Assembly: GCF_014638355.1 (NCBI RefSeq)
Contig: NZ_BMFK01000001.1
Span: 2,123,160 to 2,187,159, forward strand
Direction of reading: 5' to 3'
Source: Priestia taiwanensis
Lineage (GTDB): Bacteria; Bacillota; Bacilli; Bacillales; Bacillaceae_G
Length of the DNA stretch: 64,000 nucleotides
The translations under genes were made by a program, and so were the position numbers. The notes beneath the pieces are model-generated. The model did not search any database and was not told where the DNA came from. It saw only the letters and a program-made list of their open reading frames with translations. This document shows positions 45,823-54,236 of the stretch, in pieces; position 1 is the stretch's first letter; every line of letters starts with the position of its first letter.

Positions 45823-47058
45823 ATGGAACACATTAATGCTGCAGATACCGTGTTTTTGTTTGTTGCGACTGTATTGGTTATGATCATGACACCTGGATTA
45901 GCATTATTTTACGGTGGAATGGTACGAAGTAAGAACGTACTTAGTACGACGATGCATAGTTACACCGCTATTTTTATCGTTTCTGTACAATGGATTTTGA
46001 TTGGTTACTCACTCTCATTTGGACCTAGTACAAATGGACTGATTGGAAACCTTGATTGGTTCGCCCTAAAAGATGTTGGATTTACTCCTAATACCGACTA
46101 CAGCAGCACACTTCCTCATAACTTATTCATGATGTTCCAACTTATGTTCGCTATTTTAACACCTGCTCTTATTTCAGGTGCCATCGCAGAACGAATGAGA
46201 TTCTCCGCATTTATCATTTTTACTTTATTATGGACGACATTTGTATACGATCCAGTTGCTCACTGGGTATGGGGAGTTGGTGGATGGCTCCGAGAGCTAG
46301 GTGCACTAGACTTTGCTGGTGGCAACGTTGTTCACATCTCCTCAGGGATTTCTGGCTTAGTTCTCGCCCTTTATTTAGGGAGACGAAAAGAAGTCAAAAC
46401 AGCCGCACCTCATCACTTACCATTTACCGTACTTGGAACAGGTCTACTATGGTTTGGCTGGTTCGGATTTAATGTTGGTAGTGCTTTAACCCTAAATGAC
46501 GTTGCATTGAATGCATTTGTGACAACAAATACAGCTGCGGCCGCTGCTGCAATTGGTTGGATTATATGCGAGTGGTTTGTGACGAAGAAACCGACAATTT
46601 TAGGAGCAGTGAGTGGAGCTGTATCAGGACTTGTCGCAATTACACCAGCTTGCGGATTTGTCACACCCTTGTCTGCCCTTATTATTGGATTACTTGGCGG
46701 AGGGATTTGCTTCTTTGCCGTATCATGCATGAAGAAGAAGTTCGGCTATGACGATGCATTAGATGCATTCGGTTGCCATGGCATTGGCGGTACGTGGGGT
46801 GGAATTGCAACAGGTATCTTCGCGACAACGAGCGTAAACAGTGCTGGAGCTGATGGTGTCCTGTACGGTGACTGGAGCTTATTATGGAAACAACTTATTA
46901 CAATTGGTGCAACATATGTATTTGCAGCAACGATGACGTTCGTCATTATTCGTGTCATCCATCTCTTCATTAAAGTACGTGTTGATGAAGAAGACGAAAC
47001 AGTCGGCCTTGACCTTGCCTTACACGGGGAAAAAGCGTATCACGAGAAAGCTCTATAA
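45823..47058 (+). CDS. amtB: Ammonium transporter
   Basis: AmtB conducts ammonium across the membrane when nitrogen is scarce. The 411-residue protein has 11 expected membrane helices and the family signatures ALFYGGMVRSKNVLS near 26-40, VAHWVWGVGGWL, HISSGISGLV with one of the pore histidines, and GCHGIGGTWGG with the other. The C-terminal tail (RVDEEDETVGLDLALHGEKAY) is the GlnK-binding tail. TTG at 45823 lies in front of glnK in one operon under a GlnR/TnrA box. Confidence 0.95.
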   Translation: MEHINAADTVFLFVATVLVMIMTPGLALFYGGMVRSKNVLSTTMHSYTAIFIVSVQWILIGYSLSFGPSTNGLIGNLDWFALKDVGFTPNTDYSSTLPHNLFMMFQLMFAILTPALISGAIAERMRFSAFIIFTLLWTTFVYDPVAHWVWGVGGWLRELGALDFAGGNVVHISSGISGLVLALYLGRRKEVKTAAPHHLPFTVLGTGLLWFGWFGFNVGSALTLNDVALNAFVTTNTAAAAAAIGWIICEWFVTKKPTILGAVSGAVSGLVAITPACGFVTPLSALIIGLLGGGICFFAVSCMKKKFGYDDALDAFGCHGIGGTWGGIATGIFATTSVNSAGADGVLYGDWSLLWKQLITIGATYVFAATMTFVIIRVIHLFIKVRVDEEDETVGLDLALHGEKAYHEKAL

Positions 47059-47070
47059 GGAGGAATAAAC

Positions 47071-47415
47071 GTGGGTTTACAAAAGATTGAAATCATTACT
47101 CAGCCATCTAAATTTGAAGAACTACGCCTCGCCTTAAGTAAAATTAAGGTCACAGGCATGACAGTATTTTCCGTTCAAGGATGTGGAACACAAAAGGGCA
47201 TCGATGAAATCTATCGTGGTCGCAAACTAGCATCTACGATGAACGAGAAAATCAAAGTGGAGCTTGTTGTGGATGATTCACTTGTTTCATCTATTGTAGA
47301 TACAGCGAAACAAACGTTAACTACCGGCAAAGTCGGTGACGGAAAGATTTTCTTCTATCCAATTACAAACGCTATTAAAATCCGCACTGGTGAAGAAGGG
47401 AGTGACGCAGTGTAA
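47071..47415 (+). CDS. glnK: PII nitrogen-regulatory protein
   Basis: GlnK binds ATP, ADP and 2-oxoglutarate and plugs AmtB. The 114-residue protein has the PII fold, with the T-loop in GCGTQKGIDEIYRGRKLASTM (about 36-56), and the C-terminal GKVGDGKIFFYPITNAIKIRTGE. The tyrosine that is uridylylated in enterobacteria (RGAEY) is replaced (RGRKL), so control by uridylylation is not expected, as in other Bacillus. It lies 12 bases after amtB; GTG follows AAGGAGG. Confidence 0.94.
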   Translation: MGLQKIEIITQPSKFEELRLALSKIKVTGMTVFSVQGCGTQKGIDEIYRGRKLASTMNEKIKVELVVDDSLVSSIVDTAKQTLTTGKVGDGKIFFYPITNAIKIRTGEEGSDAV

Positions 47416-47438
47416 CACTCCAAATCCCCCTATCTAAC

Positions 47439-47475
47439 CCGAGCACAATATATTTGTTGTGCTCGGATTTTTTAT
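47439..47475 (+). terminator. Terminator of amtB-glnK
   Basis: CCGAGCACAA / TTGTGCTCGG stem followed by ATTTTTTAT. Confidence 0.85.
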
Positions 47476-47495
47476 ATTCTATTATGCAAAAACCA

Positions 47496-47534
47496 TAAAA
47501 AAAACGAACCCGATGTTAAATCGAGTTCGTTTCC
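47496..47534 (-). terminator. Terminator of the ABC exporter gene
   Basis: AAACGAACTCGAT / ATCGGGTTCGTTT on the minus strand, followed by a T-run. Confidence 0.8.
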
Positions 47535-47536
47535 CT

Positions 47537-49273
47537 TTATGTCAGCTGTTGCTCCGCAAATTCACTGTATAAGCTATGCCACTGTGTTAGTTCGTTATGC
47601 TTGCCAATACCTGTTACTTTTCCTTTTTCAATGAAAATAATCTTATCAGCATCAACAATTGTTGATAGGCGGTGCGCAATCACAAATGTTGTACGTCCTT
47701 CCATTAAGCTTGTTAATGCCTCCTGAACAATACTTTCAGATTGGCTATCTAAGCTCGCTGTTGCTTCGTCCATCATTAAGATTTTCGGATCACGTAAGAA
47801 TGCACGTGCAATAGCAATACGTTGGCGCTGTCCACCAGATAACTTCACACCACGCTCCCCAACTTGTGTATCAAGCCCTTCTGGAAGCTCTTGAATAAAT
47901 TCATCCGCATATGCCATTTTCGTTACTTCCCACAAACGTTCATCTGTAATACCTTCATCATCTAGTCCATAACATAAATTATCTCGAATCGTCCCTGCCA
48001 TCATTGCACTTTCTTGCGATACGTAACCAATTTGGCTACGCCATGATTTCAAGGAAAGCTCGTTAATCGGCGTATCACCAATGCAGATTTCTCCCTCTGT
48101 TGGTTCATAGAACCTCTCAAGTAGCGAGAACATCGTCGTTTTACCACCACCACTTGGTCCCGCAAAAGCAATCATTTCACCTGGATTTGCTTCAAAAGAA
48201 ATGTCCGATAAAATGTTCTCTTCTTCGTTATCACTATAGGCAAAAGATACATTCGATACTGTTACAGCTTTGTTTGCAATGTTCATTTCGACACCAGTCT
48301 GGCCTTCTTCTGATGACTGTTCTAGAATCTCAATAATGCGCTCTGTTGCACCTTGTGCTTTTTGCAGCTGTGTAAAGAACATGGCAAATGACGTCATCGG
48401 ATAAATAATTTGGAACAAGTAAAGAAGGAATGCCACAAGTGCCCCCGTTGTCATCGAACCATCTGCCACACGCATACCACCGTAACTAATAATTATTACG
48501 ATAACAAGCATCACAACAAGATACATAATTGGACCAATAAAGGCGAAAATACGTGCCTCTTTCATCCCGTATGTAAATAGACGGTGAATACTGTTCTTCC
48601 CTTTTACTTCTTCATTTCCTTCCGCAGTCGATGCTTTCATCAAACGAATTTCACTTAACGTTTGTTGAATTTCCCCTGTTAACGATGCTGTTTCATCTTG
48701 CATACCACGGGAAATAGTCGACATACGTTTTCCTAATGGGAACATAATCGCCAATGTAACCGGTACCGAGATTAACATGATAAGCGTCATCTTCCAGTCC
48801 ATCCATAATAAGACGAACACTGCCCCGATAATTGAAATAATCCCTGTAATAAACTGTGGGAAATGGTTACTAATTAATTCGCGCACGATATTCGTATCAT
48901 TTACAACACGGCTAACTGTTTCTCCGCTCGACTCTTTAGCAAAATAACTTACTGGTAAACGAATAAGTTTCAGCCACATCCGCTCACGAATCGCAGCGAC
49001 AACTTTTTGTCCCACGAAACTTAATGCATAAATCGATACACCGTCAATGACCGCTTGGAGAATGAACGCTACTCCAATTAAGACCATTAACATGACACTT
49101 AATGACTCTAACTTAAAGCCATCAACCAAATTTTTCGTTAAAAGAGGGATTGCTAATCCCGCGACTGTCGTCAAGATACCTGTCGTTAATCCAAGTATCA
49201 GCGCTCCTTTTGGAATTTTCGATTCAACGATTAAATTCCAAAACGGTTTAAATCCTTTTTGTTGTTCTTCCAT
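47537..49273 (-). CDS. BmrA-like ABC multidrug exporter
   Basis: This 578-residue half-transporter has six membrane helices (1-310) and a C-terminal ATPase: Walker A GPSGGGKTT, Q-loop YVSQES, signature LSGGQRQR, Walker B ILMMDEATASLD and H-loop IAHR. The long matches LTKNLVDGF, LIRLPVSYF, SGETVSRVVNDT and GALVAFLLYLFQII recall B. subtilis BmrA (YvcC). It probably works as a homodimer exporting lipophilic compounds or lipids. It is convergent with glnK. ATG; the ribosome site is AAGCCTCC-type on the other strand (GGAGGC). Confidence 0.88.
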   Translation of the reverse strand: MEEQQKGFKPFWNLIVESKIPKGALILGLTTGILTTVAGLAIPLLTKNLVDGFKLESLSVMLMVLIGVAFILQAVIDGVSIYALSFVGQKVVAAIRERMWLKLIRLPVSYFAKESSGETVSRVVNDTNIVRELISNHFPQFITGIISIIGAVFVLLWMDWKMTLIMLISVPVTLAIMFPLGKRMSTISRGMQDETASLTGEIQQTLSEIRLMKASTAEGNEEVKGKNSIHRLFTYGMKEARIFAFIGPIMYLVVMLVIVIIISYGGMRVADGSMTTGALVAFLLYLFQIIYPMTSFAMFFTQLQKAQGATERIIEILEQSSEEGQTGVEMNIANKAVTVSNVSFAYSDNEEENILSDISFEANPGEMIAFAGPSGGGKTTMFSLLERFYEPTEGEICIGDTPINELSLKSWRSQIGYVSQESAMMAGTIRDNLCYGLDDEGITDERLWEVTKMAYADEFIQELPEGLDTQVGERGVKLSGGQRQRIAIARAFLRDPKILMMDEATASLDSQSESIVQEALTSLMEGRTTFVIAHRLSTIVDADKIIFIEKGKVTGIGKHNELTQWHSLYSEFAEQQLT

Positions 49274-49319
49274 AGAAAGCCTCCATTCTATTACATATAC
49301 ACATATTCATTCGTATTTC

Positions 49320-49412
49320 CGTGACAAAAAACATATGCTTTTTTCATGTTGAAAAAGGAATTGAATCTGTTGAAGAAATGCCAGAAGGTATGTTACATGT
49401 GGATATCAGTTG
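49320..49412 (+). pseudogene. Possible gene remnant
   Basis: A short + strand frame from GTG 49320 to a stop at 49412 ends in HVEKGIESVEEMPEGMLHVDIS, which looks like protein-coding sequence more than chance. There is no ribosome site. It lies in the 200-base gap between the ABC exporter and the Crp/Fnr gene and could be the end of a decayed gene. Confidence 0.25.
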
Positions 49413-49430
49413 ATTATGAACCATTTACAT

Positions 49431-49476
49431 TATATAAGAAGAAAGGCATTTTGTGCACCTTCCTTCTTATATGAAA
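49431..49476. terminator. Hairpin downstream of the Crp/Fnr gene
   Basis: TATATAAGAAG and CTTCTTATATA form a stem with an inner AGG / CCT. It directly follows the Crp/Fnr stop on the minus strand; the T-run is short. Confidence 0.5.
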
Positions 49477-49479
49477 TAC

Positions 49480-50172
49480 TCATTTATAAATATCTTCCGC
49501 TAACTCTTCTAATAGTTGCATATTCATAATTTCAAAGTGTCTATTCCTCTTTCGGATAATCCCACGCTCTACAAATGTATGTAAAACACGCATTAAGTGT
49601 CGGTAACTTGTCCCTAATAATTCTGATATTGCGGTTAAATTCCCATAGAAGATGAATTTCTTCTCATCCTCTTGTCCTTTTTCGAGGGTTGCAAGAATAT
49701 AACCCGCTAATCGATTTTCCAGTGGATACAATAGATTAATCGAACTATTTTTTGAAAGCCTACTAAATTTCTCAGCGAGGGAACTACAAATAAAACGGAG
49801 AAATGTCGCATCGTTAAGCAATTGATCCCGAAGTTTTTCTAATGGAATACCAATACAATACGAATCTTCAATGGCTTGCACATTTGCCGATGTCTTACGA
49901 GCTTGCACTAACTCTACGTCTCCCACTACTTGTAAGCCCTCATAAAACCGTAGCAACAATGCTTTTCCGTTGCTAAGCGTATTGTACGCTTTCACTTTTC
50001 CTTCTACAAAAAAATATAAGTAAGAAATATCTTCATTTTCTTTGCAAATGTAATCATGCTTCTTAAAGAGAAATAGCTCCATCTTATTCGTCATATCCGT
50101 ACTAAAAAACGTATCGATATGGTGTTTCTTCACATACTTCTCCAATTTAGATACATCATGTATTTGTTTCAC
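49480..50172 (-). CDS. Crp/Fnr family transcriptional regulator
   Basis: This 230-residue protein has an N-terminal cyclic-nucleotide-binding-type barrel (YLYFFVEGKVKAYNTLSNGKALLLRFYEGLQVVGDVEL, about 48-85) and a C-terminal helix-turn-helix (LTAISELLGTSYRHLMRVLHTFVERGIIRKR, about 178-208). No iron-sulfur Cys cluster like that of Fnr is evident. It resembles YeiL-type regulators. GTG follows GGAGGGG. A palindrome in the gap to the divergent YdcZ genes is a probable binding site. Confidence 0.85.
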   Translation of the reverse strand: MKQIHDVSKLEKYVKKHHIDTFFSTDMTNKMELFLFKKHDYICKENEDISYLYFFVEGKVKAYNTLSNGKALLLRFYEGLQVVGDVELVQARKTSANVQAIEDSYCIGIPLEKLRDQLLNDATFLRFICSSLAEKFSRLSKNSSINLLYPLENRLAGYILATLEKGQEDEKKFIFYGNLTAISELLGTSYRHLMRVLHTFVERGIIRKRNRHFEIMNMQLLEELAEDIYK

Positions 50173-50225
50173 CGTATCCCCTCCCCCATCCTTTTACCAT
50201 TATAATGAAAAATTTCATGCTCGAC

Positions 50226-50241
50226 TATGACATACGTCATA
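50226..50241. promoter_or_regulatory. Crp-type palindromic operator in the divergent promoter region
   Basis: TATGAC-ATAC-GTCATA is a perfect palindrome and has the Crp-family layout TATGA-N6-TCATA. A TATAAT for the regulator gene (50199-50204, minus strand) and a TACATT for the YdcZ genes (50264-50269, + strand) each place the centre near -41 to -43. Confidence 0.7.
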
Positions 50242-50296
50242 ACTAGTTCTTCACTGCGCATGCTACATTACATGTAAAAAATAAGGGGGAATCAAT

Positions 50297-50719
50297 ATGT
50301 ATTACGTACTTTCTATCTTCATCGGGATATGTATGGCGATGATGATTCCAATGAACGGCATCTTATCTACGATGCTTGGAAATTACAAAGCTAGTGTACT
50401 TATTCACTTGATTGGATTACTAGCAATTATCCTTGTACTATTCGTTACAAAATCAAAACTATCGTTGCAAAAAAGCATTCCAATCTATCAATATAGCGCT
50501 GGAACGATAGGTGTATTTACTGTTCTATTTATTAGTATGAGCTTTACAGAGCTTGGTGTCTCGATGACCATTGCATTAAGTCTACTTGGTCAATCTGTTT
50601 CTTCTATTATTATTGATCATTTCGGCTTGTTAGGAATGACAGTGGCAAAGTTTCAACCGAAGAAAATGATTGGCCTTTCACTTATTGCCTCAGGAATTAT
50701 GATGATGACGTTTTATTAA
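50297..50719 (+). CDS. YdcZ-family (DUF606) membrane protein, first of a pair
   Basis: This 140-residue protein has four or five membrane helices and the YdcZ (DUF606, DMT superfamily) pattern: YVLSIFIGICMAMMIPMNGILSTMLGNYKASVLIHLIGLLA and SLLGQSVSSIIIDHFGLLGM. Such proteins come in pairs and form a small transporter of unknown substrate. ATG follows AAGGGGGAA. It is divergent from the Crp/Fnr regulator, which probably controls it. Confidence 0.8.
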   Translation: MYYVLSIFIGICMAMMIPMNGILSTMLGNYKASVLIHLIGLLAIILVLFVTKSKLSLQKSIPIYQYSAGTIGVFTVLFISMSFTELGVSMTIALSLLGQSVSSIIIDHFGLLGMTVAKFQPKKMIGLSLIASGIMMMTFY

Positions 50720-50732
50720 TGGAGGGATATAC

Positions 50733-51209
50733 ATGATGATTATTGCTTTTTTAGCTGGTGTTTCGATTGTTGTAGCACGAACAATTAATGCGAACTTAGC
50801 TCGCGAAATCGGAACATTCCAGGGAACCTTTTTTAACTTTGTGACTGGGTTATTATTCTCACTAGTTATTCTACTTATTAGTGATGAATCCCTTTCTATG
50901 TCGATGACTTCTTTCAAGTCTATTCCACCTTTCGTTTATTTAGGAGGAATCGTTGGTGTCATCACAATTGTCTTATCAAACTATACCGCACCGAAAGTTT
51001 CTGCTTTCTCTTTAACCATTTGCATCTTTGTAGGGCAACTGTTCACTGGTGTTATCATTGACTTTTTCACATTAGGAGATATATCCATTGGCAAACTGAT
51101 TGGCGGATTACTCGTACTCCTTGGGTTTATTTACAATGTTACACTCGATAATAAAGACAAACTATTTAAACAACAACAGAAAAAGAATATACTAATGAAT
51201 AACCAATAA
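50733..51209 (+). CDS. YdcZ-family (DUF606) membrane protein, second of the pair
   Basis: This 158-residue protein has five membrane helices with the same family pattern (AFLAGVSIVVARTINANLAREIGTFQGTFFNFVTGL and IFVGQLFTGVIIDFF). It starts 13 bases after its partner with GGAGGG before the ATG, so the two are co-expressed and likely form a heteromer. The tail is Lys- and Gln-rich. Confidence 0.8.
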   Translation: MMIIAFLAGVSIVVARTINANLAREIGTFQGTFFNFVTGLLFSLVILLISDESLSMSMTSFKSIPPFVYLGGIVGVITIVLSNYTAPKVSAFSLTICIFVGQLFTGVIIDFFTLGDISIGKLIGGLLVLLGFIYNVTLDNKDKLFKQQQKKNILMNNQ

Positions 51210-51255
51210 TGATGAAACATCTTTGTATTCTTTTTTAGAAAGTGAGGTGAATTCA

Positions 51256-52218
51256 TTGCGTCCAATTTTCTTAGGCATTTGTGCTGCATTCTTTTTTGCT
51301 TTTACGTTTATTCTGAACCGGGCAATGGAGTTGTCTGGAGGTAGCTGGATATGGAGTGCTTCATTACGATTCATCTTCATGGTTCCATTCCTTCTCCTCC
51401 TTGTAATAGGTAGAAAAAAGTTACGTCCATTACTAGCAATTATGAAGGAAAATCCAAAACCATGGTTCATATGGAGTTTCGTAGGATTCGGGCTATTTTA
51501 TGCACCGTTATGCTTCGCTTCTGCCCATGCACCCGGATGGATTATTGCAGGAACTTGGCAAATAACCATTATATCTGGTTCTTTATTAGCCCCTCTTTTT
51601 ATCCAAACAATCGAGACACCAGAAGGAATACTGAAAATGAGAGGTAAGTTACCAATGAAGGGCATTGCGATGTCGCTCGTTATTCTTCTCGGTATAATTC
51701 TTATGCAAGTCGAACTAGCAACCTCTCTTTCTAGTACAGAAATGTTACTTGGTATTATTCCTGTTATTATCGCGTCTTTTGCGTATCCACTTGGCAATCG
51801 TAAAATGATGGAGGTGTGTAGCAATCGTCTAGATGCTTATGAACGTGTGCTTGGAATGACGTTAGCTAGTTTGCCGTTTTGGTTGCTCCTTTCCTTATAT
51901 GGACTTTTCACAACAGGTGCACCGAGTCAAGAACAAACAATACAAGCTCTATTCGTTGCCATTTCCTCTGGTGTTATTGCGACCATACTATTCTTCCAAG
52001 CGACAGATATGGTGAAAGGCAATATGTTAAAATTAGGTGCGGTCGAAGCAACTCAATCGATGGAAGTACTCTTTGCCGTCGCTGGAGAAGTAATTCTACT
52101 ATCAGCTCCTATACCTACACCCCTTTCGTGGATTGGTATGTTCATTATTATGATTGGAATGATTTTGCATAGTTATATTTCTCATAAAGAAGTTCGTATG
52201 AAAGCATTGCACACGTAA
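51256..52218 (+). CDS. DMT-superfamily (EmrE-like) efflux transporter
   Basis: This 320-residue protein has about ten membrane helices arranged as two EamA-like halves, with GSWIWSASLRF near the start, HAPGWIIAGTWQITIISGSLLAPLF in the first half and ATILFFQATDMVKGNMLKLGAVEATQSMEVLF in the second. It fits the putative multidrug resistance efflux transporter family. TTG at 51256 lies six bases after GAGGTG. It follows the YdcZ pair on the same strand and may share its regulation. Confidence 0.75.
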   Translation: MRPIFLGICAAFFFAFTFILNRAMELSGGSWIWSASLRFIFMVPFLLLLVIGRKKLRPLLAIMKENPKPWFIWSFVGFGLFYAPLCFASAHAPGWIIAGTWQITIISGSLLAPLFIQTIETPEGILKMRGKLPMKGIAMSLVILLGIILMQVELATSLSSTEMLLGIIPVIIASFAYPLGNRKMMEVCSNRLDAYERVLGMTLASLPFWLLLSLYGLFTTGAPSQEQTIQALFVAISSGVIATILFFQATDMVKGNMLKLGAVEATQSMEVLFAVAGEVILLSAPIPTPLSWIGMFIIMIGMILHSYISHKEVRMKALHT

Positions 52219-52278
52219 CCTTTTACCATTTTATGTATAATGAAGGTGGACTTCATTTCAATGAAAAGGGTGATAATG

Positions 52279-53049
52279 ATGGGAATTAATTTTCACGATA
52301 AAAAGAACGCCTTTACATACGCAACACGTGACGCAGATGTTTCATGGCAACAATGTATCGAGAAAATGACATCTATCCAAGGAAAGCACGTCCTTGATAT
52401 TGGATGCGGCGGTGGTATTTATACGAAGAAACTACTCGAAATGGGAGCCGGATCTGTTACAGCGGTTGATTCTTCTTCTGTTATGCTTCAAACAACAAAA
52501 GCAATGTGCCGTGAGTATGAGAATGTACACTACATAGTCGGTGATGCAACTAAGATTCCACTTGAGGATGAGCAATTTGATATCATTTTATCTCGTGCTG
52601 TTATTCATCATCTCCCAAATATTCAAGCTTACTTTAAAGAAGCATACAGACTACTCAAACCATCCGGACTTCTTATCACCCAAGATCGTACAGTAGACGA
52701 CTGTTCCCTTCCTGGGAGTGAACATCACTTACGAGGATTTTTCTTCGAGACTTTCCCGCATCTAGTAGAAAAAGAAAACATGAGACGGCCGTCCAGTGCT
52801 GCTATTCTCCAATGGTTACAACATACTAACTTTACAAACATTACAGAACAGAAACTATGGGAAACACGCAACGTATACACAACGAAAGAAGCACTTCTCC
52901 ACGACCTTTCCCTTCGCACTGGTCGATCGATTCTTCATGAACTATCAGATGATGAAATGAATATGTTACTTCATACCATTTCAAACAAAATAAAGAGTGA
53001 ACCAATTACCGAACAGGATCGCTGGACGATATGGTTTGCCCAGAAATAA
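52279..53049 (+). CDS. Class I SAM-dependent methyltransferase
   Basis: This 256-residue protein has SAM motif I VLDIGCGGGIYTKKL at about 38-52, VTAVDSS with the acidic ribose-binding residue, GDATKIPLEDEQFDIILSRAVIHHL and LLKPSGLLI. It is of the methyltransferase-11 type, acting on small molecules or lipids. Two ATGs in a row follow AAAAGGGTG; the second (52279) has the better spacing. The substrate is unknown; the upstream exporter may or may not be linked. Confidence 0.8.
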   Translation: MGINFHDKKNAFTYATRDADVSWQQCIEKMTSIQGKHVLDIGCGGGIYTKKLLEMGAGSVTAVDSSSVMLQTTKAMCREYENVHYIVGDATKIPLEDEQFDIILSRAVIHHLPNIQAYFKEAYRLLKPSGLLITQDRTVDDCSLPGSEHHLRGFFFETFPHLVEKENMRRPSSAAILQWLQHTNFTNITEQKLWETRNVYTTKEALLHDLSLRTGRSILHELSDDEMNMLLHTISNKIKSEPITEQDRWTIWFAQK

Positions 53050-53087
53050 AAAAGACTGTGGAACGTATTTCTCCCCAGTCTTTTCTT
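53050..53087. terminator. Terminator between convergent genes
   Basis: AAAAAAGACTG / CAGTCTTTTCTT stem with a long loop. Confidence 0.65.
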
Positions 53088-53089
53088 AT

Positions 53090-53725
53090 TTATTTCCCAG
53101 CACGCCTTGCAAGCTCATCGTTTAACGCTTGTTCTGCTTTCACAACATCTTTCAAACTTTGCAAAATGCTCGCTTGATTTGCTTCAGCAACAACTTTCTT
53201 TAACTGTGCATATACTTTTTTCGATTCATTTCCAGAAAAGTTATCTTGTCCCTGAAAGCCCATGTATGAATTAAAAAGGGCTCTTCTTGCATTATCCGCC
53301 TCTGCTCTGGACATTTTCTTATCTGCTACTTTTGCATCTAACTCTGCTAACCGGTCTCTATGTTTCTCTTCAAATTCTACTCTTCGATCTAACATGGATT
53401 TACTTCCACGCGCGGCTACTGCTTTCTCAATCAATGCTTCTCTCTCATTAAGAACCTTTTTTAAACTCTCTATAATATCTGTATAACCGTATTTCTTCGC
53501 AATATCCTCTGCATATTTCGCTTGTGCTGTATATCCTTTTCCAAGTTTCGTTTCCTCAGCAGGATGCTTTGGCTTTGATGTACTTAATATAGCTGGTCGG
53601 TTTGTCTCACTAGCCTCTTTTGCCTTCACTGACTCTCTCACTTCATTTGCCTTATCTCCTGCGGCAACTCCTAATGGGATAAGTAGCCCTACCGCTATCA
53701 TCGGAATAAGTATTTTTCGTACCAT
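53090..53725 (-). CDS. Secreted helical protein, function unknown
   Basis: This 211-residue protein has a signal peptide (VRKILIPMIAVGLLIPLGVAAGD, cleavage likely near 23). The mature part is strongly helical and charged, rich in Ala, Lys and Glu, with possible coiled coils at about 75-140 and 165-210 (SILQSLKDVVKAEQALNDELARRAGK). No lipobox or anchor is seen, so it is probably released or held at the wall. ATG follows AGGAGGTG. No family recognised. Confidence 0.65.
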   Translation of the reverse strand: MVRKILIPMIAVGLLIPLGVAAGDKANEVRESVKAKEASETNRPAILSTSKPKHPAEETKLGKGYTAQAKYAEDIAKKYGYTDIIESLKKVLNEREALIEKAVAARGSKSMLDRRVEFEEKHRDRLAELDAKVADKKMSRAEADNARRALFNSYMGFQGQDNFSGNESKKVYAQLKKVVAEANQASILQSLKDVVKAEQALNDELARRAGK

Positions 53726-53896
53726 TCCAATTCACCTCCTACGTTTTGATCATTCACCTACATCTTAACCATTTCTTTCAAATTACTTACTACATAAATG
53801 AGATGAACTACTAGTCGGTCGGTATGATACGTCATGAACAAAGAGAAAAAGCACTGTTTCTATCTTATTCTGCTAGTTGTGAAGGTATTCCTGCTT

Positions 53897-54172
53897 CTAT
53901 TTCTCCCATATTCCCGGATATCCTAAATCCTTCTCTTCATATTCTTCCTTCGCAAGGCGACGATATATCATAAAAAATAGTGTCGCACTAGCAAGTGAAA
54001 GAGGCAAAATCCCATCCTCTATGCCAATTACACGAAAGTTAAACAGCCAATGTTTCACTCCAAATATTATACCTACTATCAACGAAAAAGTTGTTAAAAA
54101 AGAATAAAGACGTGTCTTACTTGAATACCCATATGACACTTGCCACCATTTCTCCCTCGTCTTCTGCTTCAT
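53897..54172 (-). CDS. Small two-helix membrane protein
   Basis: This 91-residue protein has two membrane segments (about 21-40 and 54-72) and a soluble, acidic tail ending YEEKDLGYPGIWEK. ATG follows ATGGGGGGAG. It is transcribed in the same direction as the secreted protein gene, which lies downstream after 170 bases. The function is unknown. Confidence 0.65.
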   Translation of the reverse strand: MKQKTREKWWQVSYGYSSKTRLYSFLTTFSLIVGIIFGVKHWLFNFRVIGIEDGILPLSLASATLFFMIYRRLAKEEYEEKDLGYPGIWEK

Positions 54173-54192
54173 ACTACTCCCCCCATGAAAAA

Positions 54193-54219
54193 AAGATATA
54201 TTAGATATTCTAATATACC
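54193..54219 (-). terminator. Terminator of asnO
   Basis: The perfect repeat TATATTAGA-TAT-TCTAATATA is followed on the minus strand by CTTTTTTTC. It lies 20 bases beyond the asnO stop. Confidence 0.75.
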
Positions 54220-54236
54220 TCTTCTATACTCACCTA

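Noticed and set aside
54197..54217. TATATTAGA palindrome as an operator
   Set aside because: It is followed by a T-run on the minus strand right after asnO, so a terminator explains it.
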